The position numbers were made by a program, and so were the translations under genes. Below are positions 36,152 to 44,932 of a stretch of 64,000 nucleotides of DNA, in pieces; within the stretch, counting starts at the first letter, position 1, and every line of letters starts with the position of its first letter. The notes under the pieces were generated by a model. The model worked only from the letters and a program-made list of their open reading frames with translations. It had not been told where the DNA came from and searched no databases. The stretch spans positions 62,001 through 126,000 of the forward strand of contig JAIELX010000007.1 of the NCBI GenBank assembly GCA_019752635.1. The letters are read 5' to 3'. The stretch comes from Candidatus Obscuribacterales bacterium (GTDB lineage Bacteria > Cyanobacteriota > Vampirovibrionia > Obscuribacterales > Obscuribacteraceae).

Positions 36152-38830
36152 CTAGACTTTCGAGTGGGTTTCCAGGACAATCAGCTGCGACTCAACGCTG
36201 CTGAATTGTCCCTCTAGATCAGCGATCTCCAGGCGCATGGCCTCGACCTTGTCCTTAGGAGCCTTAGCTAGAAAATCAGGCCGTTCAAACGGCTGTTTTT
36301 TCTCAGCAATTTTCTTTGCCAAGACAGCCTTACGCTCCAACAACTTGGCGCGCGTCTTTTCGACGTCGATCAAGTTGGCCAAAGGAAGATAGATGTTGGC
36401 TTCGCCGACTTTTTCCGATGCAGCCATCTCCGGTGCGGTCTTGCCTGAGGTCATTGTCAGCGGTGACACATTAGCAAGCCACGCCACATAATCAAGTCCC
36501 GAAGCCAAAGAGCTTTGATCGGCACCGGCAGCACAATCAATTATCACCGGTGCCTCTGCACGTGGTGGCACGCTATATGTATGCCGCATGTTTCTGATGC
36601 TACGCACAACGCGCATAACCAGATCCATTTTTGTTTCCGCGTCGGCGGCAATCATAGTTGCATCAGGCTTAGGGTAAGCCGTTTGCATGATGGAGAGCGC
36701 ACCGGCGTGTACCTCAGTGCGCGGGAGCTTTTGCCAAATCTCTTCCGTGACGTATGGCATGAACGGATGAAGCGCGCGCATTAACCCTTCGTAGATGAAA
36801 GCAAGAACGTTTCGGGTCTCGCCCGCACCACCGCCGGTTTCGTTTTCGATTTGCTTTTTTGCAATCTCCAGATACCAGTCACAGAAGTAGTCCCAAGTAA
36901 ACTCGTAAAGACCGCGACTTGCATCATCATAATCATATTCACCAAGCTGCTTATCGAGATTCTCAACTAGGCGACTGTATTTAGAAAGTATCCACCGATC
37001 CGCCAACGACAAGGCCGCGACGTTCGGCGCATCAACTTTATGCCCTTCAAGGTTACGAAGAACGAACTTGCCAGCGTTCCAAATTTTGTTGACGAAGAAC
37101 TGATACTCCTTCAACCGTTCATCTCGAAAACGCACGTCCTGATCGCCTTTGACGCCCACCGAAGCGAACCAGAAACGATTGGCGTCCGCACCATATTTAT
37201 CAATCATGTCCAAAGGATCGACAGCGTTCCCCTTTGATTTGGACATACGTTTGCCGTCCGGCGTTTGTACTACCGGGTGAATCAGCACCTCTTTAAAGGG
37301 AATGTCGCCGGTAAATTTCAAACTAGTGAAGATCATTCGTGCCACCCAGAGATTGATAATCTCTCGGGCGGTCGACAGTACCGAGGTCGGATACAACTGT
37401 TGCATTTCCGGTGTGCTGTCGGGCCAGCCAATCGTACCGAAAGGCCAAAGGGCGGAACTGAACCAGGTATCCAACACGTCCGGGTCTTGTTCGATTGCAG
37501 CGGATCCACAACCTTCGCACTTGGTCGGCGCTTGCTCGTAGGACTCTTCCTTGCCGCAATCTTTGCAGGACCAAACCGGTATTCTGTGTCCCCACCAAAG
37601 TTGCCGACTAATGCACCAGTCCCGAATATTACGCATCCAGTCCAGATAAGTGTTGGCGTAACGTGCCGGCACAAACTTGACGCGACCATTCTCCACAACT
37701 TCAATCGCCGGAGCAGCAAGCTCTTTCATGCGAACATACCATTGGTCGGAAAGATAAGGTTCAATGGCTGTATGACAGCGCTCGCAGTGACCGAGCCCTG
37801 TTGAATAGTCTTGTTGTGCTTCCAGCAATCCGCTCTGTTCCAGTTCTTGAACTACCGCTTTGCGCGCCTCGAAACGTTCAAGCCCTTGAAACTGCGTCGG
37901 CACCAGATCGCAAGCTATCAACTTTGCATGCTGATCGATAATAACCGGCTGCTCCAACTTATGGCGCTGTCCGACTTCCCAGTCGTTAGCGTCGTGCGCC
38001 GGCGTTATTTTCAAAGCTCCGGTGCCGAAAGATACATCAACGTAATCGTCGGCGATTACGGGAATCTCCCTGTTGGTCAGAGGCAATACGACATGCTTGC
38101 CGACAAGAGACCGATAGCGATCATCGGAAGGGTTAACGGCGACAGCCACGTCGCCGAACATAGTTTCCGGTCTTGTCGTGGCTACCGTCAGTCCGGTCGG
38201 CTGACCGGGAATCAAATATTTGACGTGATAAAGAAACCCCTTTGTTTCTTCGTGCTCGACTTCCAGGTCGGACAAACTAGTCTGACAACGAGGGCACCAG
38301 TTGGTCACTCGCTTGCCGCGATATATGAACCCCTCCTTATAGAGAATGTTGAAAGCTCTATAGATCGCCTTGACATAGTGAGGGTCCATTGTAAACACAA
38401 GCCGATCCCAGCTGAAGCTGACACCAAGGCGCTTGTACTGGTTGTAAATGGCGTTGCCGTACTGGTTGCGCCATTCCCAACAATGCTCGAGGAACTTTTC
38501 ACGACCAATCGCGTGCCTGTTCTTGCCTTCCTTCTTCAATTGGCGCTCAACGACCATCTGAGTAGAGATACCGGCGTGATCCGTGCCGGGCTGCCAGTGC
38601 ACCGTGTAACCATTCATGCGCTTCCAACGAATGAGAACGTCCTGCAACGTGCCGTTCAACGCATGGCCCATATGCAGGTTTCCCGTGATGTTCGGCGGCG
38701 GCAACGCTATCGAGAATACCGGCGCGCCTGGAATAATCTTAAGATCGAACAGCTTGTTGGCGAACCAATACTCGTTCCAACGTTGCTCGACTTCCTTGGG
38801 ATTGTAAGCGGTGGAAGCGGCTTCGGACAT
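36152..38830 (-). CDS. valS: Valyl-tRNA synthetase
   Basis: 892 residues. Class I aminoacyl-tRNA synthetase charging tRNA-Val. HIGH-type motif PPPNITGNLHMGHA near residue 47, KMSKS-type motif KRMSKSKGN near 527, and editing-domain motifs such as ATTRPETMFGDVAVAV. The C-terminal region ends with the coiled-coil arm (KIAEKKQPFERPDFLAKAP). Complete and of normal length. gagg sits nine bases before the ATG. Confidence 0.98.
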   Translation of the reverse strand: MSEAASTAYNPKEVEQRWNEYWFANKLFDLKIIPGAPVFSIALPPPNITGNLHMGHALNGTLQDVLIRWKRMNGYTVHWQPGTDHAGISTQMVVERQLKKEGKNRHAIGREKFLEHCWEWRNQYGNAIYNQYKRLGVSFSWDRLVFTMDPHYVKAIYRAFNILYKEGFIYRGKRVTNWCPRCQTSLSDLEVEHEETKGFLYHVKYLIPGQPTGLTVATTRPETMFGDVAVAVNPSDDRYRSLVGKHVVLPLTNREIPVIADDYVDVSFGTGALKITPAHDANDWEVGQRHKLEQPVIIDQHAKLIACDLVPTQFQGLERFEARKAVVQELEQSGLLEAQQDYSTGLGHCERCHTAIEPYLSDQWYVRMKELAAPAIEVVENGRVKFVPARYANTYLDWMRNIRDWCISRQLWWGHRIPVWSCKDCGKEESYEQAPTKCEGCGSAAIEQDPDVLDTWFSSALWPFGTIGWPDSTPEMQQLYPTSVLSTAREIINLWVARMIFTSLKFTGDIPFKEVLIHPVVQTPDGKRMSKSKGNAVDPLDMIDKYGADANRFWFASVGVKGDQDVRFRDERLKEYQFFVNKIWNAGKFVLRNLEGHKVDAPNVAALSLADRWILSKYSRLVENLDKQLGEYDYDDASRGLYEFTWDYFCDWYLEIAKKQIENETGGGAGETRNVLAFIYEGLMRALHPFMPYVTEEIWQKLPRTEVHAGALSIMQTAYPKPDATMIAADAETKMDLVMRVVRSIRNMRHTYSVPPRAEAPVIIDCAAGADQSSLASGLDYVAWLANVSPLTMTSGKTAPEMAASEKVGEANIYLPLANLIDVEKTRAKLLERKAVLAKKIAEKKQPFERPDFLAKAPKDKVEAMRLEIADLEGQFSSVESQLIVLETHSKV

Positions 38831-39271
38831 GCGAATTCGACCTCACGACAGGTTGGCAAGAAATAAACGGTTGTTGATTATAACTTGATTCGGCGGTCTG
38901 AGAGTCTTCCGGGCCGTGGGCTGTGATGAATCGCCACGTTTGTGAAGCTGCATTCCGGCGCGCGCTGTCGGGCATATACGTCATAGCGCCTGAAAGTGTC
39001 CCTACTGACATAACAGCAACGGCTGCGAGAAACACTTGAAAAACAAGGCTTTGCAAATTCTCACCTGAAAGTCAATTCGCGATTTGCCCCTTCCGGTGCA
39101 CAGCAAAAGGATGCAGAGCACTTACTCGCTCAAATGTCCCGGGGAACAGCCGCTTAATAATATCGATGGCCAGGGCATCCCCTGATGCTAGAATTTGCCC
39201 TGGCCGAGCGCCCTGGCTACTTGACGTCCGATTTATTCGTTAGTGTTTCGGACATTACAACAGGTAAAACT
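38831..39271. other. Divergent intergenic region between valS and efp
   Basis: 441 bp. Holds the promoters of both genes; no clear pair was chosen. A perfect 10-bp stem (GGCCAGGGCA / TGCCCTGGCC) lies at 39168-39205, 66 bp before the efp start, and its loop contains TGCTAGAAT, an extended -10-like element. Confidence 0.5.
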
Positions 39272-39832
39272 ATGATTTCAAGCAACGACTTTCGTCCCGG
39301 CGTGACAATTCTTTTGAACAACGGCATCTGGCAAATTATTGAAGCCATGCACGTTAAACCGGGAAAGGGATCTGCTTTTGTACGCACAAGAATGAAGAAC
39401 GTTGAGAGCGGAAACGTTTTGGAACAGACATTCAGAGCGGGCGAAAAAGTTCCCACGGCAATTATTGAGAAAAGCGAGATGCAGTATCTCTACAAGAGTA
39501 CTGATGATTACACGCTTATGGACAACGTTAGCTTCGAGCAAATTGAAGTTACCGCCAACCAAATCGGCAGCGTAGTCGAGTTTTTGAAAGAAGGACTCGA
39601 GGGAATAACCGTTATGAAATTCGACGGCAAGGTCATCGGCATCGAACTACCAAACACCGTCGAACTAGAAATAATCGAAACGGCTCCAGACGAGCGCGGC
39701 GATACAAGTTCAGGAGGCGGCAAACCGGCAACTCTGGAAACTGGCGCAATCATCACTGTGCCTTTCCACGCAAAGGTCGGAGACAAAATTAAAGTCGATA
39801 CTCGCAACCGTAAGTATCTAACTCGCGTGTAA
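39272..39832 (+). CDS. efp: Translation elongation factor P
   Basis: 186 residues from ATG 39272; the longer open frame (to 39185) would make an unusual N-terminal extension. EF-P relieves ribosome stalling on consecutive prolines. The KOW domain carries HVKPGKGSAFVRTRMKN, with K32 in the loop that is post-translationally modified in many bacteria (K34 in E. coli). The central and C-terminal OB domains are intact (LEIIETAPDERGDTSS, TGAIITVPFHAKVGDKIKVDTR). No modifying-enzyme gene (epmA/epmB, earP or ymfI type) lies in the window. accB follows after 34 bp. Confidence 0.97.
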   Translation: MISSNDFRPGVTILLNNGIWQIIEAMHVKPGKGSAFVRTRMKNVESGNVLEQTFRAGEKVPTAIIEKSEMQYLYKSTDDYTLMDNVSFEQIEVTANQIGSVVEFLKEGLEGITVMKFDGKVIGIELPNTVELEIIETAPDERGDTSSGGGKPATLETGAIITVPFHAKVGDKIKVDTRNRKYLTRV

Positions 39833-39866
39833 CTAATTTCCGAGAAAGGCATTGTGAGGCATTCCC

Positions 39867-40361
39867 GTGAAGATTGATCTCGAACAAGTTAGATCCCTGC
39901 TGGACATCGTCAGTCGAACTGATGTCACAGAGCTGACCATAGAGGCCGGCGAAGAAAAGATTACGATAAAGAAGCCGGGACCACACGCGGTTCAAGCAAC
40001 TGTCGACCTGCCGCTCGCTACCGCACCAACCATATCAATGGCACCGCATCCGGTGCAACCGCAGATGCAAGCGACACCGGCGCCGCTCAAGGTGGAAGAA
40101 GAGAACAACGGTACCGACATCATTCCGATAACCTCGCCGATGGTCGGAACATTCTATAGAGCATCGTCGCCATCGGCCGCACCGTTCGTAAATGTGGGCG
40201 ATGTTATAAAGAGCGGGCAGACGGTCTGCATCATTGAAGCAATGAAACTGATGAACGATTTGCCTACAGAAATCGCAGGACGCGTGGTTAAGGTTTGCGT
40301 CGAAAATGGAACCACGGTCGAATATGGACAACCATTGTTCATGGTAAGCACCAGGGTCTAA
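39867..40361 (+). CDS. accB: Biotin carboxyl carrier protein of acetyl-CoA carboxylase
   Basis: 164 residues from GTG 39867. Carries biotin for acetyl-CoA carboxylase, the first step of fatty-acid synthesis. N-terminal helix [15 protein letters not shown], an Ala/Pro-rich linker, then the biotinyl domain with the hallmark EAMKLMN; K127 is the biotinylation site. Ordered with accC downstream and efp upstream, a frequent arrangement in many bacteria. Confidence 0.97.
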   Translation: MKIDLEQVRSLLDIVSRTDVTELTIEAGEEKITIKKPGPHAVQATVDLPLATAPTISMAPHPVQPQMQATPAPLKVEEENNGTDIIPITSPMVGTFYRASSPSAAPFVNVGDVIKSGQTVCIIEAMKLMNDLPTEIAGRVVKVCVENGTTVEYGQPLFMVSTRV

Positions 40362-40420
40362 ACGCAACTTCACCGGCACTTGGACCTGAGAGTACAGAAC
40401 ACAGCATCCCGGGAGCAAGT

Positions 40421-41773
40421 ATGTTCGAAAAGGTTCTGATTGCAAATCGTGGCGAGATAGCTGTGCGCGTTATCAGGGCGTGCAGAGAGATGGGTGTTCG
40501 CACCGTAGCCGTCTACTCACAAGCCGATGCTGAATCGCTGCATGTCAAACTTGCCGACGAAGCGTTTTGCATAGGACCGGCGCAAGCGTCGCGCAGTTAC
40601 CTTCATATCCCCGCAATCCTGAGCACCGCAGTAGTCACTGGCGCTGATGCGGTTCACCCCGGTTACGGATTCCTGGCTGAGAACGCCAATTTCGCACAAA
40701 TTTGCGCAGACCACCGCATTAAGTTCATCGGACCAAGCGCCGACGCAATTAGTTGCATGGGCGACAAGAGTTCCGCCAAAATCACCATGCGTAAAGCCGG
40801 CGTCCCGGTAGTCCCGGGAACAGAAGGTCTGGTGGAAGACGAGGCGGAGGCCTTAGCCATAGCTCGCGAGATTGGCTATCCAGTCATAGTTAAAGCCACT
40901 GCAGGCGGTGGCGGAAAGGGAATGCGGATCGCTCGCGACGATGAGGATCTGGCCAGGGCGCTGACATCAGCTCGCAGCGAGGCTCAAGCGGCCTTCGGCG
41001 ACGGCGGTGTCTATATAGAGAAGTATCTCAGACCGATCAGACACATTGAAATTCAAGTCATCGCCGATAGTCAAGGCAATGTCGTTCACCTGGGCGAACG
41101 CGATTGCTCCGTGCAGCGACGCCATCAAAAGCTAATAGAAGAAGCACCCAGTCCCGCCTTAACGCCGGCACTGCGAGAGCAGATGGGGCAAGCCGCTATT
41201 TTGGCTGCGAAGAACATCGGATACGAAAATGCCGGCACTGTCGAGTTTATCTTTGCCGATAACAAGTTCTATTTCATGGAAATGAATACGCGTATACAGG
41301 TAGAGCACCCTGTAACCGAACTCATAACCGGGGTCGACCTGGTTAAAGAGCAGATTCGAGTAGCGGCCGGTGAAAAGCTTTCGTTCCGCCAGGAAGACAT
41401 CAAATTCAACGGTCACGCCATTGAGTGTCGAATCAACGCTGAAGACCCGGAACGCAATTTTCTTCCCAGCCCGGGACGAATTGACGCCTATTTCACGCCC
41501 GGAGGTCCGGGCGTTAGGGTCGATAGTCACTGCTACCCCGGCTACGTCGTGCCTCCGAACTACGATTCCTTGCTCAGTAAATTGATTGTCTGGGGGCGGG
41601 ACCGCACGGAGGCCATCCAGCGAATGCAGCGTGCCCTGGACGAGTATGCAATTACAGGAATCCATACGACGATTCCCTTCCACCAGAAAGTACTTGCCAA
41701 CCAATACTTCCAAAAGGGCGATGTATCAACGGATTTTATCGAAAAAAGAATGCAACCCGTTACCACCAAGTGA
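40421..41773 (+). CDS. accC: Biotin carboxylase AccC
   Basis: 450 residues from ATG 40421 (gggagca upstream). Carboxylates the biotin on AccB using ATP and bicarbonate. Motifs: [20 protein letters not shown] at the N-terminus, ATP-binding glycine loop [11 protein letters not shown], and the catalytic region [14 protein letters not shown] and [12 protein letters not shown]. Full length and normal. About 50 bp before a tRNA gene on the same strand. Confidence 0.98.
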   Translation: MFEKVLIANRGEIAVRVIRACREMGVRTVAVYSQADAESLHVKLADEAFCIGPAQASRSYLHIPAILSTAVVTGADAVHPGYGFLAENANFAQICADHRIKFIGPSADAISCMGDKSSAKITMRKAGVPVVPGTEGLVEDEAEALAIAREIGYPVIVKATAGGGGKGMRIARDDEDLARALTSARSEAQAAFGDGGVYIEKYLRPIRHIEIQVIADSQGNVVHLGERDCSVQRRHQKLIEEAPSPALTPALREQMGQAAILAAKNIGYENAGTVEFIFADNKFYFMEMNTRIQVEHPVTELITGVDLVKEQIRVAAGEKLSFRQEDIKFNGHAIECRINAEDPERNFLPSPGRIDAYFTPGGPGVRVDSHCYPGYVVPPNYDSLLSKLIVWGRDRTEAIQRMQRALDEYAITGIHTTIPFHQKVLANQYFQKGDVSTDFIEKRMQPVTTK

Positions 41774-41823
41774 ACATTTGCCGATTTGTTATACAATGTA
41801 GGTTTGACTAGGCACCTCAGTGT

Positions 41824-41895
41824 GGCTCTATAGCTCAATGGTGGAGCAAGCGACTCATAATCGCCAGGTTACAGGTTCGAATCCTGTTGGAGCCA
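41824..41895 (+). tRNA. tRNA with CAT anticodon (Ile2 with lysidine, or Met)
   Basis: The 72-nt sequence folds as a cloverleaf: acceptor GGCTCTA/TGGAGCC with one G-T pair, D-stem GCTC/GAGC, T-arm ACAGG-TTCGAAT-CCTGT, anticodon loop CTCATAA. The anticodon CAT serves elongator Met, initiator Met or Ile2 (C34 converted to lysidine). The anticodon-stem/loop GCGACTCATAATCGC is the same as in E. coli tRNA-Ile2, which favours Ile, but a Met role cannot be excluded. The base at 27 does not pair with 43. CCA is not encoded. Confidence 0.88.
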
Positions 41896-41936
41896 TTATT
41901 TCAAAGGGCGTGCCGCTGGTGTTACAGTTCCGATTC

Positions 41937-42716
41937 ATGACTGCCTTTGGATTGAGATTCATCAGTGTCGCCGCACTGCTGGTAGCATGTTTCGCACCGC
42001 AACCGGCCCGGTCCGGCGAGTTGCGTCCGCCGCAGCCAAGCAGCGGCAAAACTGCGGTAGAGTTGTTGAAACCGGACCCCAACGTGCGCAATAACATCGT
42101 ACCGCTGGAGCTCGACGAATTTCGCTATCCCGATAAAGTCGAAACAGGCCGGCCCTCGGTTCAAATTCTTTCGATTTCACCGGAACTATATCCCGGCAAA
42201 AACTGCGACGGTTGCATTGCTGTCAACATGCGCCTGCGCAACGATAGCCCTTCGCCTGTAATCATGGATGGTGATGCCGTAAAAGCATCTTTTGCCGGTA
42301 CCACCAAAACAGCAATCTCAGAATCAGATTTACTGAAGTTAACCGGCGGTCAGTTTTCGAAAAAGCAAATCGGAACATTGGCTGCAGTGACAGCGGTTTC
42401 ACTTGCATTGGCCGAGCCCGTCGTTCAAGACATGATGACCACCTCTAAACGCGACTTGACCAAGTCTTACGGTGTAGACGAGATTCGGAGAAAAGCAGAA
42501 CTGGCTCGCTTCGGAAAACGGGTTTTGCTACCTGATGAAGAACTGGACGCTGCAGTGTTTTTCAAAACCGGAGACGGTCCCCTCGACAACATCAGCGTTC
42601 CCGTCCTTACTTATCCGGACGGAAAGCCGAACACTTGCCTGACAGTAGAGGCACCAGCAAACCTGGCGCCAAAGGTTAAACCACAACAAGCACAGCCGGT
42701 GATAAGGAAGGAATAG
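41937..42716 (+). CDS. Secreted protein of unknown function
   Basis: 259 residues from ATG 41937, which puts a Sec signal peptide (RFISVAALLVACFAPQPARS) at the N-terminus; the longer open frame would begin inside the tRNA gene. GTG 41910 with aaaggg is a less likely start. The mature part has a CDGC motif (residues about 85-90) and mixed alpha/beta sequence with a hydrophobic helix (TLAAVTAVSLALAEPVV). Not recognised. Confidence 0.75.
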   Translation: MTAFGLRFISVAALLVACFAPQPARSGELRPPQPSSGKTAVELLKPDPNVRNNIVPLELDEFRYPDKVETGRPSVQILSISPELYPGKNCDGCIAVNMRLRNDSPSPVIMDGDAVKASFAGTTKTAISESDLLKLTGGQFSKKQIGTLAAVTAVSLALAEPVVQDMMTTSKRDLTKSYGVDEIRRKAELARFGKRVLLPDEELDAAVFFKTGDGPLDNISVPVLTYPDGKPNTCLTVEAPANLAPKVKPQQAQPVIRKE

Positions 42717-43323
42717 CCTTACTGTCATGCCGATGTCCATTGTCGTAAGAGGGAATCGGTCAAGCGCGTAAGGATTAGCCTTCCATCAAAGCCCGGCTCC
42801 GATCTTCCGAGACTGTAGGCACTACTACAGCAATTCTCAGAAATCATCCGACGTTTAACTATGCGAAACTTACGCGCTGCATTACTACGCGTGGTATCAC
42901 TCCGACTCAGCACTAACATCCTCACCAAGCAAAGCTGGCTTAGGCTGTCACTTTCGACAAAGACATGCGCGAGACCTTCGTAATTTTCCAACAGTCCTGT
43001 TGGAAAATTATCCACAAAGAAGAACACACCCCTCTAAGATCCGCCAAGTCCGGCTTCTGCTGCGCACTTTCACTCGATGCTCGCTTCGTCATCATTACGC
43101 GTTGTTCACACAGTGTAAACAATTCAATTGGAGTTATCGGACTTCACGCTGGCACATCCATGTCGGCACCACTATGCCCGGCCAGCCTTTCCAGCAGTGA
43201 TACTGGAAGTGTAATGCATTTTCCGTGCGTCTTTCTTGCAAACAGGTAAGGGGAATACCGGATTGTTGGTTACGTACAGCCATGAAATAACGGTATTAGC
43301 AGTATTTTAGGGCTTTATCAGTA
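42717..43323. other. 600-bp intergenic region upstream of the minor-pilin operon
   Basis: No convincing gene. It holds a perfect 30-bp palindrome joined to a DnaA box, a second imperfect palindrome (TGTTCACAC-AG-TGTAAACA, near 43105), and AATACCG/CGGTATT arms about 30 bp apart just before the first pilin gene. Looks regulatory. Confidence 0.5.
42981..43016. promoter_or_regulatory. Perfect 14-bp-arm palindrome overlapping a consensus DnaA box
   Basis: TAATTTTCCAACAG-TC-CTGTTGGAAAATTA is a perfect inverted repeat (42981-43010). Its last three bases run into TTATCCACA (43008-43016), the exact DnaA-box consensus. It is probably an operator or protein-binding element. Confidence 0.6.
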
Positions 43324-43911
43324 ATGTTGCAAAAAATCGCAAGAAGGAATCTCAAGCGTGCCCCGGGCCGCCTGGTTCAGTTACGCAGCCAGTTCGGTGG
43401 AAGTTTCCTCGTCGAACTGATGGTGGCAATTCTGGTGTCATCGATTATGGGAACCGCAATCGTCAACGGAATGTCCGATTCATTGCGTGTCTCGACGAAA
43501 GCGCAAAATCAAGTCATAGCCACAGCCATCGCTCAGCAAGTAATAGATGCTTGCAGAAATCGACCGTTCGATGATTTGGTCACCCAGGGCGGAAAGAATG
43601 GTTGTCTAGGGATGAACCAATCCCTTGTAGTGAACGGCAGTTCCAACGCGACTTGTCCGGCAATCTTTCCTCGCCCGCTGATAATGACCACCGACGACGC
43701 GGGAGCAATTTATCACGGAGAGAGCACAGGCAACCGCTTCCAGGGCACCGCCGTAGCAGACGTCACCACTGTTGGTGATCAAGACCCCGACACCGGTAGA
43801 TTCAACACGGCCAACGTTGCAGTAACAGTGCGATGGAGCGAAGGCGGCACTGGACAACGACGCTACCGCATGTCCGCTAACATCACCAGATTTGGTCTGC
43901 GCAGCAACTGA
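43324..43911 (+). CDS. Type IV pilin-like minor pilin
   Basis: 195 residues. A basic leader (about 26 residues) ends at FGG before SFLVELMVAILVSSIMGTAIV, a prepilin peptidase site with Glu at +5 and a single hydrophobic helix. The rest is beta-rich with the minor-pilin order seen for PilV/GspI-type subunits. First of a four-gene set on one strand. Minor pilins prime type IV pilus or type II secretion pseudopilus assembly; which system is served cannot be told here. Confidence 0.8.
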   Translation: MLQKIARRNLKRAPGRLVQLRSQFGGSFLVELMVAILVSSIMGTAIVNGMSDSLRVSTKAQNQVIATAIAQQVIDACRNRPFDDLVTQGGKNGCLGMNQSLVVNGSSNATCPAIFPRPLIMTTDDAGAIYHGESTGNRFQGTAVADVTTVGDQDPDTGRFNTANVAVTVRWSEGGTGQRRYRMSANITRFGLRSN

Positions 43912-43926
43912 GAACAGGAAATTAGA

Positions 43927-44877
43927 ATGAACTACATTAGATCAAAATCCGGAACAAGCTTAGTTGAACTTTTGGTGGCAACGGTAGTAATGTCGTTCGT
44001 CGCGTCAGGCATCCTTGGTCTAACCTACCTCAATTGGAAAACAAATCAGAGAATTGAAAACAAGACAGACGGCGCAACGGCCGCAAGACAGGCAATAGAC
44101 CGTATCGCCTACGAAATCCGCCAGGCACGATCGGTGGGCGACTACTACGGAGTTGTGATGCCACCAACCATGCGCGTAGTGGATGACCTCGGCACCAACG
44201 ACGTGACCACGGACATAAGCGTTGTGCATCAGAGCAATCTGCCATCGGGCGAAGTGGAAGCGGGTACGGCGACACTAGCCTCGCCACAATTTCCGGCACC
44301 GGGCAATCCGCAATACGACAACAGCAGCGCAACCATAACCGGTTGGCTCGACGGGCAGTCCGCACCTTACACCTTGGGCAATGACTGCCTGATACTGCAA
44401 GAGCCGATCTTCACAACGACAGGCTTCCCGCGAGCATACAACGTTGCAGGCGGTCCTCAGCCAATCGAGTGTTTGGACACCTGGGTTTATAAGGTAGTTC
44501 GCGATACCCGCCCCGATCATCCCAATGAGTACATCTTGCAGTGCGCGGGTTTTCCCGGTCCGAACAGCACAATGCCAGCGAACCTGAGACGGCGGCCCCA
44601 AACGATTCTGACGGGTATCACGGGCCCGATGGGTCCCAATGGTACTCCGCGTGTCTTCCAATTCCTTGAGTCGAGCAATCAAGCGCCAATCGACACCGTT
44701 CCCTGGGCCAATGTGCACGACATCAGCGGAGTGCTGGTGCACCTGGAGATTCGCCGTCAGCAGGCCTCCAACACCGCCACTCAGGTAGGTGGGCAACAAG
44801 CCTACGTCGCTTTCAAACAAGAAATCTATTTGCGTAACAATTCGCTGACAACGGTTTCCGCCACGCCGGCAAACTAA
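43927..44877 (+). CDS. PilW/GspJ-like minor pilin
   Basis: 316 residues, aggaaa before the ATG. Short leader then SG before TSLVELLVATVVMSFVASGI with Glu at +5; the large exported domain contains AARQAIDRIAYEIRQA, as in PilW/GspJ-type subunits. Follows the first pilin by 15 bp and probably assembles with it in the pilus tip complex. Confidence 0.83.
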   Translation: MNYIRSKSGTSLVELLVATVVMSFVASGILGLTYLNWKTNQRIENKTDGATAARQAIDRIAYEIRQARSVGDYYGVVMPPTMRVVDDLGTNDVTTDISVVHQSNLPSGEVEAGTATLASPQFPAPGNPQYDNSSATITGWLDGQSAPYTLGNDCLILQEPIFTTTGFPRAYNVAGGPQPIECLDTWVYKVVRDTRPDHPNEYILQCAGFPGPNSTMPANLRRRPQTILTGITGPMGPNGTPRVFQFLESSNQAPIDTVPWANVHDISGVLVHLEIRRQQASNTATQVGGQQAYVAFKQEIYLRNNSLTTVSATPAN

Positions 44878-44932
44878 GTTCCCGTTCTCTGAATATGAAT
44901 GCCCGAGTATCTATGCCAATGGAGCAACAAAG

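Noticed and set aside
38739..39056. 105-residue minus-strand frame overlapping the valS start
   Set aside because: It has a signal-like N-terminus and aggtgag upstream, but it overlaps valS by 92 bp and shows no domain; kept out though not impossible.
41820..41936. N-terminal extension of the secreted protein starting inside the tRNA
   Set aside because: The extension encodes the tRNA sequence; the signal peptide begins at ATG 41937.
42965..43249. 94-residue frame in the regulatory gap before the pilin operon
   Set aside because: Runs across the palindrome and DnaA box, with Cys/Ser-rich random-looking sequence and no ribosome-binding site.
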